A DNA stretch of 64,000 nucleotides. Source: JAJDFU01 sp964595955. Lineage in GTDB: Bacteria > Bacteroidota > Bacteroidia > Chitinophagales > Saprospiraceae. The stretch covers positions 1 to 64,000 of the forward strand of contig CAZQSF010000002.1 of the NCBI GenBank assembly GCA_964595955.1, in the 5' to 3' direction. The position numbers and the translations under genes are program-made. Position 1 is the stretch's first letter. Each line of letters starts with the position of its first letter. Under the pieces are notes generated by a model. It ran no database searches. It worked only from the letters and a program-made list of their open reading frames with translations, and was not told the origin of the DNA. This document shows, piece by piece, positions 60,754 to 64,000 of this stretch.

Positions 60754-61767
60754 TTACTCGCAGGGGGTCGGGCTGGTGAGTTCCCGGTACAGATTCAAAA
60801 TCAAGCGATCGTCCTCGGCCTGAGCCACTTCGGATCGAGGCGAGAGCAATTGCTCCATCAAATGATGAAATCCCGCTTCTTCGGCCATCAGAATCCGCTG
60901 GTTCCAAAGCGAATCGAGTTTCGAATCGTCCCGGCCGGTTTCGGCACATCGCCTTTCCAGATCCTCGAAAAGTTGAAGGTTTCGGGTGTCGTAATAAATG
61001 ACCGCGGCCCGATGCCGCGCCGGATCGAAGGACAGCCCGGCAGCGGGCATGCGCTGTACGTTCAGGCCTTTTCCCTGTAGCAGTCGGCCGAGCTGATCCA
61101 GCGTACCCTGCCGCCGGGCCTGTGCTTGGGGGGCCTTGTTGTTGGGGTCCAGGGTGTACAGGGCCTCCATCATGCCCTGCTGGGCATTGACGAGGCCGTC
61201 GCGCGCGTATTGTCGTTCTTTCTGCAAGCCCGGGCTCGGGGCTTCTGCCGCCGACTCAAAGGCCAGGCTGTCTGCCAGGGCAAAATAGTGATGGGCAGCC
61301 CGGAAATAGGTGTATATACCGGCAGCGGCCACGCCCCGGCGCTGAGCCGAAAGCTGGCCCATAAGGGTATCCAGGCCAATGAGCTGGCGGTTGCCTTCCA
61401 GCAGCAGCCAATCGCCGGTAGTGGTGTATAGCCTGGCCGGCACCCAATCGCTCGTTTCCCGGCCGGGCCGAAGGCTTCGGTCCAGGCTCTGCAGGTCGCG
61501 CACCAGCCTGCGACGGGACTCACCGTCTTGCTGAAACCGGTATTTAGTCAAGTAAACCTGCGCTCGCAGGGTACGCGCTTCCAGATCGCCGGGGTTTTCC
61601 TTTAATACCTGGTCAATCTGTTTTAAAGCCTCGTCGAAATTCCGTTCGTCCAGGCTTCCGTAGTAGGCATTCAACGCTTTCTGATAGGATGATTCGAAGC
61701 CCGCACGGCGCGGACCGGCACATTGCACAAAGAGCAGGCTCAAAAGGAGAAACAGGAGGCGGTTCAT
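60754..61767 (-). CDS. Lipoprotein with TPR-like start, unknown
   Basis: 337 residues from the ATG at 61767. The signal sequence ends in LFVQC, a lipobox. Residues 30-110 look like one or two TPR-type helical repeats (ALNAYYGSLDERNFDEALKQ and LKENPGDLEARTLRAQVYL). The rest is helical, with a tail ending ELTSPTPCE. No known domain was recognised beyond the TPR-like start. It follows the 300-residue gene by 25 bp on the same strand and is probably co-transcribed with it. An outer-membrane scaffold role is a guess. Confidence 0.72.
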   Translation of the reverse strand: MNRLLFLLLSLLFVQCAGPRRAGFESSYQKALNAYYGSLDERNFDEALKQIDQVLKENPGDLEARTLRAQVYLTKYRFQQDGESRRRLVRDLQSLDRSLRPGRETSDWVPARLYTTTGDWLLLEGNRQLIGLDTLMGQLSAQRRGVAAAGIYTYFRAAHHYFALADSLAFESAAEAPSPGLQKERQYARDGLVNAQQGMMEALYTLDPNNKAPQAQARRQGTLDQLGRLLQGKGLNVQRMPAAGLSFDPARHRAAVIYYDTRNLQLFEDLERRCAETGRDDSKLDSLWNQRILMAEEAGFHHLMEQLLSPRSEVAQAEDDRLILNLYRELTSPTPCE

Positions 61768-61792
61768 AAGCTGAATTTTGATGCGCACGGGC

Positions 61793-62695
61793 TTATACAG
61801 CACTGGCAATGCGCTCTTTCATGGTGTTGATCTCTTCCAGGCGCTTGTCGATCTGCTGGATCGTTTTGCTGGGCTGGGACCGCCCTTCCAGGTCCTCGCC
61901 TTCCAGTTCTTCTCTTTTTGCCAGCAGATCTTCGATCTCCGCGTCCAGGGCCTCTTCGCGTTTTTGTACCACAAAGGACAAGGCCTCCGAAGTGGCACTC
62001 GAATCGCCCATGAGTTCACCGAAAATGAACCCGCTGAGTTCCTCACTCATGGCGGTGAGGGCTTCCTCCTGCTCCGGACTCAAGTCCAGGTGATAATGTT
62101 TGATGGCCTCGTGTGCATAAGCCGGCAAAAGTTCCTTGAGCTTGGGAATGGACACCTCCTCGTTTTGAAGCAGAATTTTTAGCTCCCGGAGCATATGGCC
62201 AAACTGGGGGTTGCCGGGGTCGAGCCACTTGCCGAACAGATCGTCCAGGACGGGGTTATCGTCGAACTTCAGATCCAGGTAGACCTCCGGAATGACCTCC
62301 ACGGCCAGTCGCAGGATTTCGGCCGCCTCTGCCCACTGCGGGTGCGATTCGTCGCTATAGATCTTGAGTTCGGGCTGGAGTTGCTCGTGCGCAATGGGAT
62401 AAATGCGCTTTAGGTCGCGCCGAATGAAAGGATCCATTTTCATCCGGTCGGGTTCAACCCGTACCGGCAAGCGAAAAATACCTTCGGCCCGCACGGCGGC
62501 ATCCATGAGCCGCTGGGCCTCTTCCTTTCGCTCGCGCACCTGTTGCCCCAACTTGATAAAGCGAAAGACCATGCCTATCCCGAAAGATAAAGCGGTCACC
62601 AACGGATTGGCGATATTGGCTACGGCAAAGATCGGCTTGAGCGTTCGGGTCATGCCCGACTCCAGGTTTTGCAATCGTTCCAGGGTAACTGCCAT
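61793..62695 (-). CDS. Protein with hydrophobic segment and helical tail, unknown
   Basis: 300 residues. A hydrophobic stretch lies at about 22-46 (IFAVANIANPLVTALSFGIG), followed by charged helical parts and a coiled-coil C-terminus rich in Glu, Leu and Lys (EEALDAEIEDLLAKREELEG). No known family was recognised. It precedes the TPR-like lipoprotein gene by 25 bp. The two seem to form one unit with a shared, unknown role. Confidence 0.7.
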   Translation of the reverse strand: MAVTLERLQNLESGMTRTLKPIFAVANIANPLVTALSFGIGMVFRFIKLGQQVRERKEEAQRLMDAAVRAEGIFRLPVRVEPDRMKMDPFIRRDLKRIYPIAHEQLQPELKIYSDESHPQWAEAAEILRLAVEVIPEVYLDLKFDDNPVLDDLFGKWLDPGNPQFGHMLRELKILLQNEEVSIPKLKELLPAYAHEAIKHYHLDLSPEQEEALTAMSEELSGFIFGELMGDSSATSEALSFVVQKREEALDAEIEDLLAKREELEGEDLEGRSQPSKTIQQIDKRLEEINTMKERIASAV

Positions 62696-62932
62696 AAGAT
62701 ATTATTTTCCGCTTCGCGAACGGCATCGGTGCGAAGCACATCGGAGGGAGGTATTCAGGATATTTCTTCGAATAATAAGAAAAAAGATTGATTCCGAGAG
62801 AAGACTGCTCGAAGCCGAAGCATGAGAAACCGGTCCGTTTTTCCGAAGATTTTGTATGTTAGAAAACCGGATTTGCTTAAACCCCAGTCGGGCGCCATGC
62901 AACGGGCGCTCCTTTTCGATCGGTTACACCCT

Positions 62933-64000
62933 ATGAGAAACCTTACTTTTCTTTTTTGGCTAAGTCTTGCCTGCATTGGAAAAGCCCTCGCTCAAATTCC
63001 CTGCAATGGGGAGTTCATCACTTCCGGAAGCGCAAGCAATCAGGGCAGTTGTATTCAAATGACTCCCAACGCAAACAACCAAAACGGCTGCGCCTGGCTG
63101 AACAGTACAGTCGACTTCAGCGAACCCCTTTCCCATACCATGACCGTCAACTTCGGCGACAATGATGTCAATGGCGCCGACGGGATATGCCTGGTCTACC
63201 AGACCGGAGGCCCTGCTGCCTGCGGGGGTACGGGGGCAGGCATTGGCGCAGCCGGTATCCCCAACTCCTTTATCGTCGAGTTCGACACCTGGGATAACGG
63301 ACCGGCCCAGGCGGATATCCCCGAAGATCACTGTGCAGTCGCCCTGAACGGCGACCTGACCAACCAAATTAATGGCCCGGTAGCCCTGGGAAATATCGAA
63401 GACGGGGCTGATCACACCATCACATTTACCTGGGACCCCGCCACGAATGCGTACACCGTTCTGTTTGACGGGGTGCTGGTGCTCAGTGGCACCTACGATA
63501 TCGTCAACCTGGTTTTCGGCGGCAACCCCAATGCCTACTGGGGGTATACGTCGGCCACTGGCGCAGCCTCGAATCTGCACCTGGTATGTCCGGTTTTGCC
63601 CCCGCCCATTCCCGTCAACGCCGGCCCGAACCTGACGGTACCCTGCGCCGATGGCCTGCTGACCCTCAATGCAGCCGGAACGGCACAAGGCCCCAACTAC
63701 ATCTATCAATGGTCTTCGCCCGATGGCGGAAGTATCATCGCAGGGGGCACCACGCTTACGCCTACCGTTATGGGCCCGGGAACTTACGTGCTTACCCTTA
63801 CCGACCTCAACGGCGGTTGCGAAGAGACGGACGAGGTCTTCGTTTCCATTGATCCGCTCGTGGTCAGTATTGACGCTCCGATCTTTGCGCCCTGCGCCGG
63901 AGCAGCTGTCACACTGGACGGTTCTGCCTCTTCCTCCGGCCCTTTTGTCAGCTATCTTTGGACCAGTCCGGACGGCGAAGTGCTGGGAAATGCGACGGCG
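62933..64000 (+). CDS. Secreted L-type lectin-like protein with Ig/PKD repeats (3' end outside window)
   Basis: The frame from the ATG at 62933 stays open to the window end (at least 355 residues). A signal peptide ends in KALAQ. Residues 22-220 match the bacterial L-type (legume) lectin fold: DGICLVYQTGG, the FIVEFDTWDN strand, HCAVALNGD, HTITFTWDPATNAYTVLFDG and YWGYTSATG. The metal-binding type Asp/Asn in EFDTWDN supports it. Ig/PKD-like repeats follow (VNAGPNLTVPCADGLLTLNA, YQWSSPDGGSI, and a second copy). In Bacteroidota such proteins usually end with a type IX sorting domain, expected past the window edge. Confidence 0.87.
   Translation, partial: MRNLTFLFWLSLACIGKALAQIPCNGEFITSGSASNQGSCIQMTPNANNQNGCAWLNSTVDFSEPLSHTMTVNFGDNDVNGADGICLVYQTGGPAACGGTGAGIGAAGIPNSFIVEFDTWDNGPAQADIPEDHCAVALNGDLTNQINGPVALGNIEDGADHTITFTWDPATNAYTVLFDGVLVLSGTYDIVNLVFGGNPNAYWGYTSATGAASNLHLVCPVLPPPIPVNAGPNLTVPCADGLLTLNAAGTAQGPNYIYQWSSPDGGSIIAGGTTLTPTVMGPGTYVLTLTDLNGGCEETDEVFVSIDPLVVSIDAPIFAPCAGAAVTLDGSASSSGPFVSYLWTSPDGEVLGNATA

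Overview
The window looks like chromosomal DNA from a GC-rich member of the Bacteroidota, probably Saprospiria (Lewinella/Saprospiraceae-like). The pointers are a type IX secretion cargo C-terminal domain (CHU_C), a SusC/TonB-type receptor with an N-terminal carboxypeptidase-regulatory domain, WG-repeat and DUF4397 surface proteins, the Bacteroidota forms of dihydroorotase and FtsE, and several copies of the Bacteroidota -7 promoter box TAnnTTTG. The genus is inference. No tRNA, rRNA, insertion sequence, prophage or CRISPR array was recognised. A run of 100 Ns (18965-19064) marks a scaffold gap at the 3' end of a large surface-protein gene.

Layout. 1-1852 (-): incomplete secreted DUF4397 protein built of 660-bp tandem repeats. 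2190-7483 (+): divergent Clp/Hsp100-like ATPase, kdsC, a UbiA prenyltransferase and maf. 7660-13127 (-): a 1111-residue WG-repeat protein, then a dihydroorotase/2H-phosphoesterase pair. 13220-16411: purK, a DASH cryptochrome (-) and a lipoprotein cytochrome c. 16560-24307: CHU_C surface protein, gap, Kazal-type inhibitor, TonB receptor, YciO-like protein and a ChlI/MoxR-like ATPase. 24512-27309 (+): tight cluster of two unknown genes, rlmH, a rhomboid protease and a Nudix hydrolase. 27306-31645 (-): unknown lipoprotein, pruA, yjjG-like, coaD and a secreted unknown. 31754-35666 (+): nicotinate phosphoribosyltransferase with its likely regulator NrtR, a WG-repeat lipoprotein, and purE. 35707-46558 (-): two coiled-coil proteins, sbcC, sbcD, a YheT-like hydrolase and two CotH kinase-like proteins. 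46647-51659 (-): mini-asparaginase with an overlapping 73-residue membrane protein, an inactive/active M16 peptidase pair, and a YkuK-family protein with a promoter and 5' hairpin. 51899-55119: AIG2-like cyclotransferase, a YyaL/DUF255 lipoprotein, ftsE (-). 55507-59886 (+): ccmE, ccmF, DUF2520, small unknown. 60036-62695 (-): three unknowns. 62933-64000 (+): start of a secreted L-type lectin with Ig/PKD-like repeats.

How the genes fit together. Most single genes are housekeeping: purine and pyrimidine synthesis, NAD salvage, CoA, Kdo, proline catabolism, rRNA methylation and DNA end processing. The accessory character lies in the cell surface: repeat proteins, T9SS cargo, CotH-like proteins, a Kazal inhibitor and paired M16 peptidases. 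CcmE/CcmF form part of a system I cytochrome c assembly route, and the lipoprotein cytochrome at 15998 is a plausible client. I see no obvious defence island or biosynthetic cluster. The items most worth a second look are the Clp-like ATPase lacking recognisable pore-loop aromatics in both ATPase modules, the perfectly duplicated DUF4397 module, the Cys-type CcmE, the coiled-coil pair beside sbcCD, the YkuK 5' hairpin, and the mini-asparaginase/micro-membrane-protein overlap.
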